A stretch of 64,000 nucleotides of DNA from Phycomyces blakesleeanus NRRL 1555(-) (lineage: Eukaryota > Mucoromycota > Mucoromycetes > Mucorales > Phycomycetaceae). Shown one piece after another: positions 10,212-21,660 of the stretch. The DNA lies in contig NW_017265134.1 of NCBI RefSeq assembly GCF_001638985.1, positions 4,052,695 through 4,116,694 of the forward strand. Reading direction: 5' to 3'. A program made the translations under genes and the position numbers. Each line of letters begins with the position of its first letter. Position 1 is the stretch's first letter. Below the pieces are notes generated by a model. The model saw only the letters and a list, made by a program, of their open reading frames with translations, did no database searches and was not told the DNA's origin.

Positions 10212-12038
10212 TCATGCTTCATCGTCAAAGTCACTCTCTTCTAACTCAGCAAGGAGATCTGCCAACGCCGAGTCTTGCAGGGTGACGCCCTCGTCGTCAT
10301 CTTCATATCCCTCATCCGAGTCCTCTTCGTCATCATCGTCATCATCTTCTTCACCTTCTTCTTCTAGGACTTCTACTGGACTCTTGGGAGCGGTAGTCAG
10401 CCACACCACAACACCAGGAATTGTGGTAGGCTCTGGTGCCTCAACCTCTGGCAAGGACATGCCAGATTGACCAGGAAGGTCAGCACCAGAATCAGATCCG
10501 GGGAGAAGAGGGGAAGATGGTACTCTTGGTTCCTCCTCTGGGCTCCACACGAGATCTTCTGCAATTTGCTGTGGGACACAAGTCGCGCCTTTGTTGGTCA
10601 TGTTTGCCTGATTTAGTGGGAAAGAGCCAGCCACACCAGAATCAGGAAACATGGTAGCCATCATGATGGGAGAGCCTTTTGGGACTAGGCTTTCATCCCA
10701 GTACATGAGGCAATCGTCTCGGTAGTGATCAAGGTTGCCCTCGATCCCTGGAACTACCTCAACGGCGAGGTCCATCGGACTGTCGCCACACAAGTCCTCT
10801 GGAACCATCGCAAGTTCACCATGAATGTTGTACCAGCAGGCTGTGGAGACGCCCGCAACAACGACACCGTCATACTCGACGTCAGGCATTTCAGAAGACT
10901 CTGACTCAGAGATGGTACTCATGGAGCAGTCGAGATCTTCTTCATCTGCATCAGTCATCATCTGCTCCAAATGAGCATCAGAAATGGACACTAAGTCCAT
11001 GGGTTCTTCTTGTACGAAGGCAAAGAAACCCCCGACCAATGCAGGGCACTGAGGAATCTCCTCAAACCAGGCAGTATCTTCGCTGTGCCAGCAGTACTCC
11101 ATGGCCGAAGCCATCTCTGCTCCAACAGCACCCACTTGTTGGGCAGCGCTCGCAAATTGATTCTGACTGGCCGATAGGTCTTCACTGTCATCCTTGATTG
11201 ACATGAATTCAAACAAGGATGCCAGATCAGAAATCTCCGAAAGGATCATATCCTGGCCAGAGGAAGGAAGTTCGTCAGTCAGTGGGTGACTTGGTCTGTG
11301 TCTATTGAATGTCCCTTGCTCAAAGGGACAGGGTAGAACAAGGGAACACTCAGTTGCAGGAGCACCGACACAGACTTCGTCATAGCCACTGATATGGGAT
11401 TCGCCCTGGGTATCGCCTTTCGATGGCTCTGGAGCTAACCCAATGGGCTCAAGAGGGTTCGCCTTCGAGACTGGCACCTCAAACATCTGCTCCTCCAGAG
11501 CCTCCCCATAATAAGGGAGTCTCGTTCGGACCAAGCGTTTGGATCCCTGGTTCTCATGACGTACTGGAATGTACGCCACTCGATCCATATGGGAACGCTT
11601 GTCATCTTCATGAACTGTTGAGTTCATCCAATGGCAGACGCTGTTCTGTTGATTTATGGAAGTAGAACGAGAAAGACCTTCGACATCACCGGCACCTTTT
11701 ATCTCTGAAGAAATAGCAGGACAAGACATAGGACCTAGAGTCTCTCCATGAGAACCACTACGTAAAGGACCAGAAGAGAATACTTCCGACGAAGTACAGA
11801 AAGACTGCAAGCAACCTTCACCGTCTGAAATATGGTCAATGTTAGTATTTATGTTTATGCTGTTGTGATCAACGGCTGGCTTACCTTTGTGGATTATTCT
11901 CATTTGGTATGAAGATGTGCCCATGCTTAACACAGAGGGGACTGGAAGAGAGGATATAGCTGCAAAGAGCAGTGCGCAAAGAAAGGCTGAGGCAAGACAC
12001 AAGGTCTGCAAGGCAAGTTGGATGGGATAGGAAAGCAT
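10212..12038 (-). CDS. Secreted-type acidic protein, function unknown
   Basis: Two exons (12038-11885 and 11824-10212) encode 588 residues. I chose ATG 12038: the open frame continues upstream only from a TTG, and a TATAAAAG box lies inside that extension at 12108-12101. The 60-nt intron 11884-11825 has GTAAGC, a perfect TACTAAC branch point and TTTCAG, and is itself in frame, so an ORF scan hides it. The product starts with a hydrophobic segment of about 35 residues resembling a signal peptide (LCLASAFLCALLFAA), is rich in Ser, Glu and Asp, and ends with about 55 residues of acidic sequence including a run of seven Asp/Glu. No catalytic motif is recognisable. GC content is well above the flanks. 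It is isolated on its strand. Confidence 0.72.
   Translation of the reverse strand: MLSYPIQLALQTLCLASAFLCALLFAAISSLPVPSVLSMGTSSYQMRIIHKGKPAVDHNSININTNIDHISDGEGCLQSFCTSSEVFSSGPLRSGSHGETLGPMSCPAISSEIKGAGDVEGLSRSTSINQQNSVCHWMNSTVHEDDKRSHMDRVAYIPVRHENQGSKRLVRTRLPYYGEALEEQMFEVPVSKANPLEPIGLAPEPSKGDTQGESHISGYDEVCVGAPATECSLVLPCPFEQGTFNRHRPSHPLTDELPSSGQDMILSEISDLASLFEFMSIKDDSEDLSASQNQFASAAQQVGAVGAEMASAMEYCWHSEDTAWFEEIPQCPALVGGFFAFVQEEPMDLVSISDAHLEQMMTDADEEDLDCSMSTISESESSEMPDVEYDGVVVAGVSTACWYNIHGELAMVPEDLCGDSPMDLAVEVVPGIEGNLDHYRDDCLMYWDESLVPKGSPIMMATMFPDSGVAGSFPLNQANMTNKGATCVPQQIAEDLVWSPEEEPRVPSSPLLPGSDSGADLPGQSGMSLPEVEAPEPTTIPGVVVWLTTAPKSPVEVLEEEGEEDDDDDDEEDSDEGYEDDDEGVTLQDSALADLLAELEESDFDDEA
11825..11884 (-). 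other. In-frame 60-nt intron
   Basis: Donor GTAAGC follows CACAAAG, TACTAAC lies about 20 nt before the acceptor, and the acceptor is TTTCAG. Retention would add 20 residues without a stop. Confidence 0.8.
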
Positions 12039-12100
12039 ATGAGAGATTGCGGGAAGAGGGGTATAAGGGAAAAAATGAAAAAATTGAAAGGTTGATGCTT

Positions 12101-12108
12101 CTTTTATA
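12101..12108 (-). promoter_or_regulatory. TATA box of the acidic-protein gene
   Basis: TATAAAAG lies about 63 nt upstream of the chosen ATG at 12038. Confidence 0.6.
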
Positions 12109-12113
12109 GACAA

Positions 12114-12949
12114 TTTGTCTCCATAATTCCTTGTTGTTGCTACTGTTGTTTTTTTGTGACAGCTACTACATTATTCATTCAACTATGTAACAAGACATTG
12201 TGGCTAGGAGGATTTCTTTACATTTCTTTTGATCTTCACTTCTTTCCGTGATGATCTGTATATAGTAAAGAGTAGTGATTTAATTCTAGCAGCTAAGATT
12301 AATTTAAGACAAAAAAATTAAATTAAATATCGCCTAAAAATGTGCCAAAGTATTAAAGCAATGAATTTTTCCTTTTAAAAATGACTAGATAATGAGAGAG
12401 AATGTTGAAGCAAATAAGTAAAGAATTATAAAAAGCTGAGATATCTTTTAAAGAAAATGGTTGAGATTATTTGTAGCTAAATGTTATTATCAAAGTCTAG
12501 AAACGTGGGTTTTTGTTTCCTCTTATTACTCAAAGCTGACCTGTGCTCTGATTATATAATGTGATTAGGTATATGGACTCGAGGAAAACAAGTAAGTAAC
12601 TAGTGACTTTGATAGACAGGCAATTTTCAGAATGTTAGAGTGAAAGAAAATTATTTTGTGTCTATCACTTGAGGCCAGTGCTGGTATGATTAAATCTACC
12701 GACTCTTTGAGAGTATCTCCTTCATTTTTGAAGAGACCACGTATTTCCTAGTAATAAATGTCACAAAAATATATTATCAGGGATGTTCAAACTAAAGAGA
12801 AGAAAAATGATCTACATAATTTGTGTAAATATTAGTATGAAAATTTTGAGGCTATTGGAAGATCTTGAAGATGGAATGATATACGTCTGTATCAACTGTT
12901 GTGTACTTTGATCAGCCTGAAAGACCATAAATATAAGCTGAACTGTATT
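12114..12949. other. Intergenic, no gene seen
   Basis: AT-rich upstream region of the acidic-protein gene. No further ORF or RNA gene recognised. Confidence 0.6.
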
Positions 12950-14077
12950 ATCAAAGATATATATATTGGTTGAATACTGACATGCTATCTGTAATAAATA
13001 AAGAAGAAAAACATTTGATTCCACTAATATTATTCTTGGGTTTTTGTTTTCAACTCTACACAAACAGTCTTATTGCTATTTTCTTACTGTCTTTTACATA
13101 ATATCAGCTCAACCTTACAATATAAAATTTTCCTTTAGTTTTTTTAATACAAAATTAAAAATTACATTGTTTAATTACTGTACAGTTACTTGGCTATTTT
13201 GAATGTCTGGAAATGCATTAAGTGTCTTATTTAATGCCTATGCTGAATACTGTTATATTCCTTGAATCAATGTATTATCTTAGAAGTGAAACTTTAGACC
13301 ATGCTGATATACAAATACAAATACAAATCAAAGTCTGTGTTGTAACATTTTCTATCTAAATCTAAATAATGCAATATATATATATAAAGTAAAAAAGAAA
13401 TCCTAGCCGCTTGAGACAACCTAGTACTGATCAATAGTAGAAATGTGGTGCTGAGCTTTGAGAACGTGTACTGAAACATGGACAGCCCAGATTTCATATG
13501 TATATATCAAATATTTATAATTGATAATGTTTATGTACTTTTTGCATATTAGAGCATACATATAAATACTTTTTCTCAGGTTAACTATGGCCAAGTGTTT
13601 AAATCTTCTTTAGTTAAAGCTTTATATATATATAGTCAAAGCTCAATATGATAATAATAGTGGAATATTCAAAATCATATCTTTGTTTATTTATTTTTGT
13701 AATCATTTTTATAGAAAAGTCTAGGTGAAGATATCTTGTTTAACAATAGTATCCAGAAGTACGTCGTAGAAAAATAGATATAATACACCAACTTTTACAG
13801 GTTTTAGCTTATAAGCTCGTATATTTCGATTTATAAAGTCATTAAGCTACAGAAAATAAGTAAAGATAATGACAAGAGCAGAATAATCTAATTAAACAGC
13901 AAACAGAAAATGTGGTTTCTTTCTGCTATGTAATTAATGAATTGTACAATATATACTTGTGTGGATATATAAGTATTTTACATACAAAAATAAGGCTTTT
14001 GCTTTGTTGTTGTTTCTTTGGGATGAAAGCTAGACAGGTGATTTGTGAACTGATTCTTTACAATATAGCAATGTGGC
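12950..14077 (+). repeat. Left copy of a duplication flanking the gap
   Basis: It matches 14481-15606 with no difference seen apart from two extra bases in an AT run at the start. It contains no convincing gene. Confidence 0.93.
13630..13690 (+). repeat. Half copy of the 131-bp MITE
   Basis: TAGTCAAAGCTCAATATGAT and the following 30 bases match the left half of the MITE at 1036-1170. No partner terminal repeat is present. The same sequence recurs at 15159-15219 in the duplicated block. Confidence 0.6.
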
Positions 14078-14480
14078 NNNNNNNNNNNNNNNNNNNNNNN
14101 NNNNNNNNNNNNNNNNNNNNNNNNNNNNNNNNNNNNNNNNNNNNNNNNNNNNNNNNNNNNNNNNNNNNNNNNNNNNNNNNNNNNNNNNNNNNNNNNNNNN
14201 NNNNNNNNNNNNNNNNNNNNNNNNNNNNNNNNNNNNNNNNNNNNNNNNNNNNNNNNNNNNNNNNNNNNNNNNNNNNNNNNNNNNNNNNNNNNNNNNNNNN
14301 NNNNNNNNNNNNNNNNNNNNNNNNNNNNNNNNNNNNNNNNNNNNNNNNNNNNNNNNNNNNNNNNNNNNNNNNNNNNNNNNNNNNNNNNNNNNNNNNNNNN
14401 NNNNNNNNNNNNNNNNNNNNNNNNNNNNNNNNNNNNNNNNNNNNNNNNNNNNNNNNNNNNNNNNNNNNNNNNNNNNNNNN
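14078..14480. other. Assembly gap (403 N)
   Basis: Unbroken run of N. Open frames that cross it are meaningless. Confidence 0.99.
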
Positions 14481-15606
14481 ATCAAAGATATATATTGGTT
14501 GAATACTGACATGCTATCTGTAATAAATAAAGAAGAAAAACATTTGATTCCACTAATATTATTCTTGGGTTTTTGTTTTCAACTCTACACAAACAGTCTT
14601 ATTGCTATTTTCTTACTGTCTTTTACATAATATCAGCTCAACCTTACAATATAAAATTTTCCTTTAGTTTTTTTAATACAAAATTAAAAATTACATTGTT
14701 TAATTACTGTACAGTTACTTGGCTATTTTGAATGTCTGGAAATGCATTAAGTGTCTTATTTAATGCCTATGCTGAATACTGTTATATTCCTTGAATCAAT
14801 GTATTATCTTAGAAGTGAAACTTTAGACCATGCTGATATACAAATACAAATACAAATCAAAGTCTGTGTTGTAACATTTTCTATCTAAATCTAAATAATG
14901 CAATATATATATATAAAGTAAAAAAGAAATCCTAGCCGCTTGAGACAACCTAGTACTGATCAATAGTAGAAATGTGGTGCTGAGCTTTGAGAACGTGTAC
15001 TGAAACATGGACAGCCCAGATTTCATATGTATATATCAAATATTTATAATTGATAATGTTTATGTACTTTTTGCATATTAGAGCATACATATAAATACTT
15101 TTTCTCAGGTTAACTATGGCCAAGTGTTTAAATCTTCTTTAGTTAAAGCTTTATATATATATAGTCAAAGCTCAATATGATAATAATAGTGGAATATTCA
15201 AAATCATATCTTTGTTTATTTATTTTTGTAATCATTTTTATAGAAAAGTCTAGGTGAAGATATCTTGTTTAACAATAGTATCCAGAAGTACGTCGTAGAA
15301 AAATAGATATAATACACCAACTTTTACAGGTTTTAGCTTATAAGCTCGTATATTTCGATTTATAAAGTCATTAAGCTACAGAAAATAAGTAAAGATAATG
15401 ACAAGAGCAGAATAATCTAATTAAACAGCAAACAGAAAATGTGGTTTCTTTCTGCTATGTAATTAATGAATTGTACAATATATACTTGTGTGGATATATA
15501 AGTATTTTACATACAAAAATAAGGCTTTTGCTTTGTTGTTGTTTCTTTGGGATGAAAGCTAGACAGGTGATTTGTGAACTGATTCTTTACAATATAGCAA
15601 TGTGGC
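14481..15606 (+). repeat. Right copy of the gap-flanking duplication
   Basis: Direct repeat of 12950-14077. The right copy begins and the left copy ends exactly at the N run, the pattern expected of overlapping contig ends that were not merged. Confidence 0.93.
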
Positions 15607-16879
15607 TATGCTTAAATAAATCTGACTATTGTGAGATTTTGTAGAAAGACTCAGGGAAACACAAGACAATTAAATAAAGTAATTCATATAATTCTGGGGC
15701 TTTACAGATGCTATAATTTTTCAAAGACGTCTTCTTTAAAAGTCTGCTTGAGAATCTTATATGTTAGCTATTTATCTGCTATCGTTGATATAAGAAAAGG
15801 CAGCATTTTTTTGCAATGTCTCTACAACTCTTTATGGCTCTCTCTCTCTCTCTCTTTCTGTATTATTCACCATTACGATGGAATTATAACTACTCGTCGA
15901 AATTGCTTGGCACGTTACTGATGCTTGATGGAAAAACAGCAGTTGTTTTTACACTTCGATTTGCAAGAAATTGCTATATCGCTTTCAAGAATTTTTCTAG
16001 AGAAACATACACATTGGTTCGATGAGGAACCTTAAAGACTATTTGCAATAATATTGAGAATCCTATAACAAATGCATATCATGTTGATATTTAGTCAGCT
16101 GTCGGTGTATAGATAATTACATTAAATGTCTGCTAAGTTTAAAACGTTTTGACCTTAGAGTTATGCGTAATTAGTATATGAACACAGAGATATAACTCCT
16201 TAACAATACCTAAAATTTATTAAAAGTATAGAGATTTATACACTTCTTTTATAAAACAATAGATACAGCAACAAATCTCATTAAATTCTTGAAATCCAAC
16301 TGTGGCTTATGTATTGGTACACAGCTTTAACTACAAAAGATGTGTTTTCGTTTTTGGATTACATATGGGATAATATTAAACTCCAATTTTTCTATTTGAT
16401 GTAGCAAAAAGTAATAAATTATATTCTAAAATACCTTCTTTTTATTTCATTGATTAGCGAGATGGTCATTGAGGTGCTGGCGGGTAGGAAAATTGTTCTG
16501 GCTAAATTAGTTTGACGGCTTATCTAAAATGTTTATAAGGCATAACCAAGTTGCCTCTCCCAAAAAAAAATGAATGAGACGGTCAAACTGACTTGTGAGC
16601 AACAATTGATGCTTCAGAGTCCAGTTTTCTGTTAGCACATTTACATTAAAGAATTATTCCTCCTTTGCCATCTGTGTATCATTGTGTATGTGGTATCTTG
16701 GGGACGAGACTAATAAAGTCGGCTGGTGGTGTGTGGTTATGCCGGTAATTTCGTTTAAAAGCAGTTTTAGAAAATCAGTTTCCTACAATGATAATGCCAT
16801 CCATTTACACTCCTCTTTCCAGACTTAGAAAGGAAGCTATAGAGTGAATGGATACTGACTAATAACATAATTAAATATG
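15607..16879. other. No gene recognised
   Basis: It contains a CT microsatellite at 15838-15855 and several short open stretches without coding character. The right end approaches the DIRS relic and may include its decayed 3' part. Confidence 0.5.
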
Positions 16880-16889
16880 AGAATAGTTA

Positions 16890-17480
16890 ACCTAAAATAT
16901 ATAGTCAAAGTCGGAGCCGCTTTGGATGGTTGATTGACATCCACAAACAAGGAGTTAGCTAAGCGGGTGGCCGCTTTGGCATGGTTTCTTAGGGTGCAAA
17001 AGCCAAGCACAGGGCGAAGAGCAGGATCCTAGTGTTTTTTGAACTGCTATAGAACTCACCGTTTTCCTATGTTTTTTATGCTCCTTAGAATCAAAATGTA
17101 TCAAACGTGGGAGTGCCTGTTCAGCTGTTGATCACCACTTACGTGAGCTGGAGTCTTTATAGGTTCGATAGTCGTAGGAAAGCAGCCATGACCAAAAAGA
17201 ATACCATATCTTTTTTAGGAATCCTATAGAGATTTAGTCAAGGCATGAACAAGAAATATAAAGTAGCTAGATGCTGGTGTGATATTAACATGTGACTTAG
17301 TTTGTCGTATCAGTGTGGCCTTTCTGGAAAGCTAGGCAAATAAAGTATGCAAGCCTTCATTACGATTCAATCAACCTAAATTCACATACAGCTTCATACT
17401 TGCGGTCCTCTGTGTCTTGAGTATCCTGAGACTCTATCTGCATGAATTAGCATGAACAATTGCATTGATAAGTTCCTGCG
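16890..17480 (-). pseudogene. Possible tyrosine recombinase remnant
   Basis: Near 17030-16890 the minus strand reads DPALRPVLGFCTLRNHAKAA, a pattern I associate with the region of DIRS recombinases upstream of the catalytic Arg-His-Arg-Tyr residues. The residues themselves are not recognisable, and stops are frequent. Its position 3' of the RT and RNase H blocks supports the assignment. Confidence 0.5.
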
Positions 17481-17499
17481 CAGTAAGGTCGGTTAATGG

Positions 17500-18720
17500 G
17501 ACAAAACGCTATAATATCCGTGTGATAGATAGGTGTCGTCTCCTTTTGTAGATCCGGTTGGTAGGGGTGCTCACTAGTGTACCTTCCATGAACGAAATGA
17601 GCACTTCTTGGTTCAATCCCGTTTCAACGAAATTCCACTCGAGGCCAGGATAATTTTTTTTGCTCGCCAATAGGATTGGCAGCTCCACTGTCATCCGGAG
17701 GATCAGAGGAAACCAAATCGCACTCGGCCAGATTGATACCACTATTCCAGTAGTCATATCTTATTGCCAAGGCTTGTGTAGAAATCTGGAAAGACGGTTC
17801 CATGGTAAATTAATATAACAGTTTGTTCATATGAGCTGTATGGTTGCGAATGCATCTGTGGGTATATCACAAGGATCTGAGAGCCATTAGACGTTTTCGT
17901 GTAGCAGATGCACGATACTGAGTGTTTAAGTATGCTGGGAAGAGTGCAATTGTAGCTGCTTTTATGTACATTGTTAGGTTGTGGATCAATCTTAGTGTAT
18001 GTGACAAGCTACTAATCAATGGACGGATGGAACGACGCAAATTTATCAGTTCGGCACCCAGGATCTTAATTATTATGGTCTTGGTATCCAGGGCATATCC
18101 TAAGTGTTTCAACCCTTGGGAAGGTATAAAGGATAACTTTCTTTGGTTGACGATACAACTATGGGGCTCGAGTTTCTCGTAGAGAATATTGATGTGTGTT
18201 TGCAATTCTTTGGTCGAGTCCCATGATATTCCAATCGCCCAAATAGGCGCTGACTCAAATTTCTTGTCGTCTTGGCAGTTCAAACACTGGTCTTGTCACC
18301 TTGGTGAAATACCATGGCATTACCAACAGGCCGAAAGAAGCCGTTCATAACTACTAAGTGGTGCCATCTAATTTGCAATTGAGGTATTTTCGGGGCGCTT
18401 TGTGGACGAATGTATGTAGCAAACCACCCAACAGGTTGAGGGATGTCAAAAAGGCATATGGGCGGATCAGACGACAAACCTCTTGTATAGTCTCCATCTT
18501 CAAGTGAGGCGCAGACATATATCTGTTCAGCTTCTTTAGATTGAACACCGTCCAGTACCCTTCCTTGAATTTGGGGACCAGAAACAGAGGGCTGGTGTAC
18601 CCTAAGGAATCCGGAGGGGTTCCTTCTATCGCATGTTTGTGGATGAGATCTGCAACATCCTCCCAGAAAAGGTGGCATTGTTTATCCGCGCGATGTTTTT
18701 TTTTGGTAGCCCATTATATT
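17500..18720 (-). pseudogene. DIRS-like reverse transcriptase and RNase H, decayed
   Basis: The fingers/palm region at 18640-18354 reads VFNLKKLNRYMSAPHLKMET, then a SLN block where DIRS RTs have SIDL.DA, and KAPRKYL. The thumb side at 18283-17867 has QRKLSFIPSQGLKHLGYALD, LRR.IRPLI and LFPAYLNTQ. This combination is diagnostic of DIRS/Ngaro RTs. The palm part with the catalytic YxDD-like motif falls near the frame change at 18283. An RNase H-like stretch follows at about 17770-17500. At least two frameshifts make it non-functional. Confidence 0.8.
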
Positions 18721-18816
18721 ATAACAGAGACTGTCTGTTGAAGTAAAGCAAAATCCTTCTTCGATTACACCATTCAACAAAACGTTGTTTTTAAGACACC
18801 CAATCCTCTGGCAAAC

Positions 18817-19490
18817 TTACTGAGGCACCCACCCGCTGTGAGCTCTTTTACTGGATGTTAATATTACTGTATGAAAGCTTGTGGCTAATTTTGTTGTTGT
18901 GATTAATTTGGTTGTGTTGATCTTGCTCATATTTTCTTCAATTTTTGCTGGAGGGATACCATCCTTCTTATTGTGATGGACAGGATTAAAAAAAATGAAG
19001 TATTGAAGGTTTTTTTTAAGGATGCTTTGAATGATGGACGGGACCTTCTTGCGTACGGATCCCTGTGTAGCCATTTGATCTGACAATAATCTTTTAAATT
19101 CCTTTGGTTCCATAATATATCCTTTGGAACTGACTCTTTATATAGATTGGAATTTGGGATCGATAGACTAAAACCTCAAGTTTTTGTTTTGGACGCTTCC
19201 ACATCCACAAACTATGTGAGAGCACCCGGGGTCAAGCCAATAGTTTCTATCTGTAGCTCAAAAGGTGTCTAACAATAAGCTTCTCGAATGGAAAGCGTGT
19301 GTAATATATTAGGTTTGACAGATTCCTCAGGATCTAATAAATTGCTCAATTTCAATTGCATGTCTTGAACTCCCTTGGTGAGAAAAAGCGAAAAAAAAGT
19401 AATTCTATCAGAGGGATATTGAGATTGAGACATAGTGATATAGTGATAAGAGGATAAAAGGATACGGAAAAGTAATAGGGACTTTGGACA
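18817..19490 (-). pseudogene. Possible gag-like ORF remnant of the DIRS element
   Basis: Two open pieces, 19496-19269 and 19113-18817, lie upstream of the RT in the same orientation. The first has an MQLKLSNLLDPEESVKPN-like helical stretch. Assignment to gag rests mainly on position. Confidence 0.45.
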
Positions 19491-19499
19491 CATCATATA

Positions 19500-20287
19500 A
19501 AATATTTTTGAAACATTTAACCATATATGTAACTTTATACGGTCTCATGTTTCACATCCAAGGCTTCCATATACAATGAAAATGTGTGATATTGTATTTA
19601 TTGGCCATGTTAATTCCCTAAACTCACGAACTTAAAATCATGTAATTAGTGCGAACCAAAGTTTGTTACTTTTTACCCTCAAACTGTAATAGCTGTTTAA
19701 TTTTTTAGACATTAAAGCTAATAGATACTAATTAATATTTGTATACGTAGAATGCTTGCGCAAATAAGGGGGAAAAAACCTAATGCTGGGGTTATATGGA
19801 CTTCTTTATATGCTTACTTGAAAACATAATTTGTTCTTTATTTCAAGTTTTATGTAATCGTTAGTTTAACAGCATAAAATATCGAAAGATGATTGGTCAA
19901 CACATTTTATATCATGTTTTTATATCATGTAAAATAACGCGATTTTGAAACACACTATTCCTTTTTAAGAGCACAATCTCCGTCTAAATAAATTTTATAT
20001 GATGTGTCCAAGGTCCCTAATGAGTGGTAATTATTAGCTCAATAAACAATGAAACAACAAAAAAAATTAGGATTATGATTTTATTACTTTACATCTTTAC
20101 TACGTTAAATAGAATGATGCTCACAGCGTATGTTCCTTCACATTTGGGTTTCTAGTCTATCTATGGAATCTTGCTTCTGTTTCTGAATAAAAAAGATATC
20201 TATCTTCTTTTTCAAAATAAAGTAGTATTTAACAAATTTGAAACGAAATATCAAGTCACCATATTGAAGATCTCTTTTCCAAAATCT
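19500..20287. other. AT-rich stretch, no gene
   Basis: No coding segment recognised. Confidence 0.55.
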
Positions 20288-20877
20288 TTAAAGTATATGA
20301 CCGTATTTGGATTGCCTCATGTATCTTCGTTCATGATCTCTGTAGTATCTTTTGGTAAATTCAATGTTACTTCTTTCAAGCTCCCATGTCAAAAATCTGG
20401 TTTTTCTGTTTGTCCTGCTCCAGCACACATGATACCAGTTTGAGTGAGGTGACTCTTCTTGATTACTTTCGTCCAATAGAGTGATATCGACATTCTCCAG
20501 TTGCTCAAGAACAATATACTTAGCACCATTACCAGGATGTGAAATGTAATAGTCAAAATAAATGATTTTATTATATGTTCTCGGCATTTTATCTGTAAAA
20601 AAGGTATGTACACAAATAGTTGTCCAGTTTCTTCAGAGTCAGAATGATACAATTCGCTGCTTTCCAATCTCAAATATGCTAGCTGTCTACAATAGAAAGA
20701 TATGTAGTTAAAAGTTTGTGCACCAACTTCTGTACGTAATATAGGCATGTAGGCGATACGCAAAACATTCACTGATTCAGAAAAATGTTTGGTCCACCTG
20801 TGCATATTATTCTCTTCTAGCGCTTTACCATCTAAACCAATTTCAACATCATTTGAAGTTAACTCTGATACGGCTGC
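20288..20877 (-). pseudogene. LRR-family gene fragment (relative of 37738-39042)
   Basis: On the minus strand this matches the C-terminal part of the LRR pseudogene in the spacer, with shared W.KH.SESVN, CRQL.Y, EETGQ and NWYH.C..RTNRK.R.L.WEL landmarks. Compared with that copy it lacks about 95 internal residues and everything upstream of about 20877. A one-base shortfall in a T run at about 20599-20604 breaks the frame; one extra T would join the two open pieces. It lies downstream of the BTB gene at 25.1-26.3 kb on the same strand, the same order as in the spacer. Confidence 0.75.
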
Positions 20878-21249
20878 TCATCATTGCAAGAAGTTTTAGT
20901 TTGACTTTAACGCTGCTGCTCGTCATCACAAGATGTTTGATTGTCCTTAAACTGGTTGTAGAATATTATTAAACTAATAGTAGTTAGATTTGGGTACTTG
21001 AGCGCAAAGTAATATACCCACTATGAGTCAAGACAATCGAAAGTGAAATCAACCTTTGTAATTTTGTCTACTATCTCAAATTTTCTTATTATTCCCATTT
21101 CTTTTTCGAGTATTTGGTTTAAATAAAGCATCAATATTAATATTCTAGATGTGGCAAGTAACGGTGAAGTGATTCAATCTCGGTTAGATATATTCTGGCG
21201 TTATCGTCACCATGACCAAACCTGAAAATCGTGAGGTGAACAAGACAAG

Positions 21250-21561
21250 TCAATGCTGACAGTTTTTCGACCTTAATCTCCAGTCCAGGTTCTCCACAAT
21301 TAAAGTCTCAGTTTGACTGAAGGTGCAAGCATTCTTTTGTGGTTTTCTGACGTATACTCTGTTTTCGGCTTGGTCTTGTGGCTTTACACCCGGTTTCTTC
21401 TCTTTGACGTTGATCACATAGTGAAGCCCGATGATGTTGGTCCGTCTCCATCTTGTGGAATAATCATTCCCAATGTTGTCTAGTTCATCATTTGTAAATA
21501 TTGCATATATTCTAGCCAACCTTCCACTGAATATTAAACGAAACAGAAAGGCCAAAACCAC
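21250..21561 (-). CDS. Hypothetical 103-residue ORF
   Basis: The open stretch has mixed, non-repetitive composition (RWRRTNIIGLHYVINVKEKK and a Gln/Lys/Arg-rich second half). It has a hydrophobic start and an ATG. I do not recognise a family. It may be an exon or an element fragment; it lies just outside the 705-bp element at 21661-22365. Confidence 0.3.
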   Translation of the reverse strand: MVLAFLFRLIFSGRLARIYAIFTNDELDNIGNDYSTRWRRTNIIGLHYVINVKEKKPGVKPQDQAENRVYVRKPQKNACTFSQTETLIVENLDWRLRSKNCQH

Positions 21562-21660
21562 TGTAGGACGGATATAATCATTACTTGATTTTCAACCAAT
21601 AAACCCCAAAGGTATTGAATGACCTAACAAAAAAAAAAGAAAAAGAAAATTAAAAAACTG

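Larger units (their letters stand above)
16880..19496 (-). mobile_element. DIRS-type retrotransposon relic
   Basis: On the minus strand the blocks lie in DIRS order: a gag-like piece (19490-18817), reverse transcriptase (18720-17867), an RNase H-like piece (about 17770-17500) and a segment resembling part of a tyrosine recombinase (about 17000-16890). Every block has frameshifts or stops. GC is higher than in the flanks. I found no terminal repeats, so the ends given are the outermost recognisable coding blocks. Confidence 0.75.

Noticed and set aside
10144..10470. Ser-rich ORF on the plus strand
   Set aside because: It is the antisense of the acidic tail of the spliced minus-strand gene; GAA/GAC codons read backwards give Ser.
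12039..12113. Longer 633-residue form of the acidic protein starting at TTG 12113
   Set aside because: A TATA box lies inside the extension and the next ATG gives a clean signal-peptide-like start.
13912..14630. Open frames of 160-196 codons crossing 14078-14480
   Set aside because: Most of their length is N; they are not evidence of coding.
17610..17640. GGTTCAATCCC resembling a tRNA B box
   Set aside because: It lies inside the RNase H-like part of the DIRS relic, and no A box or cloverleaf is present.
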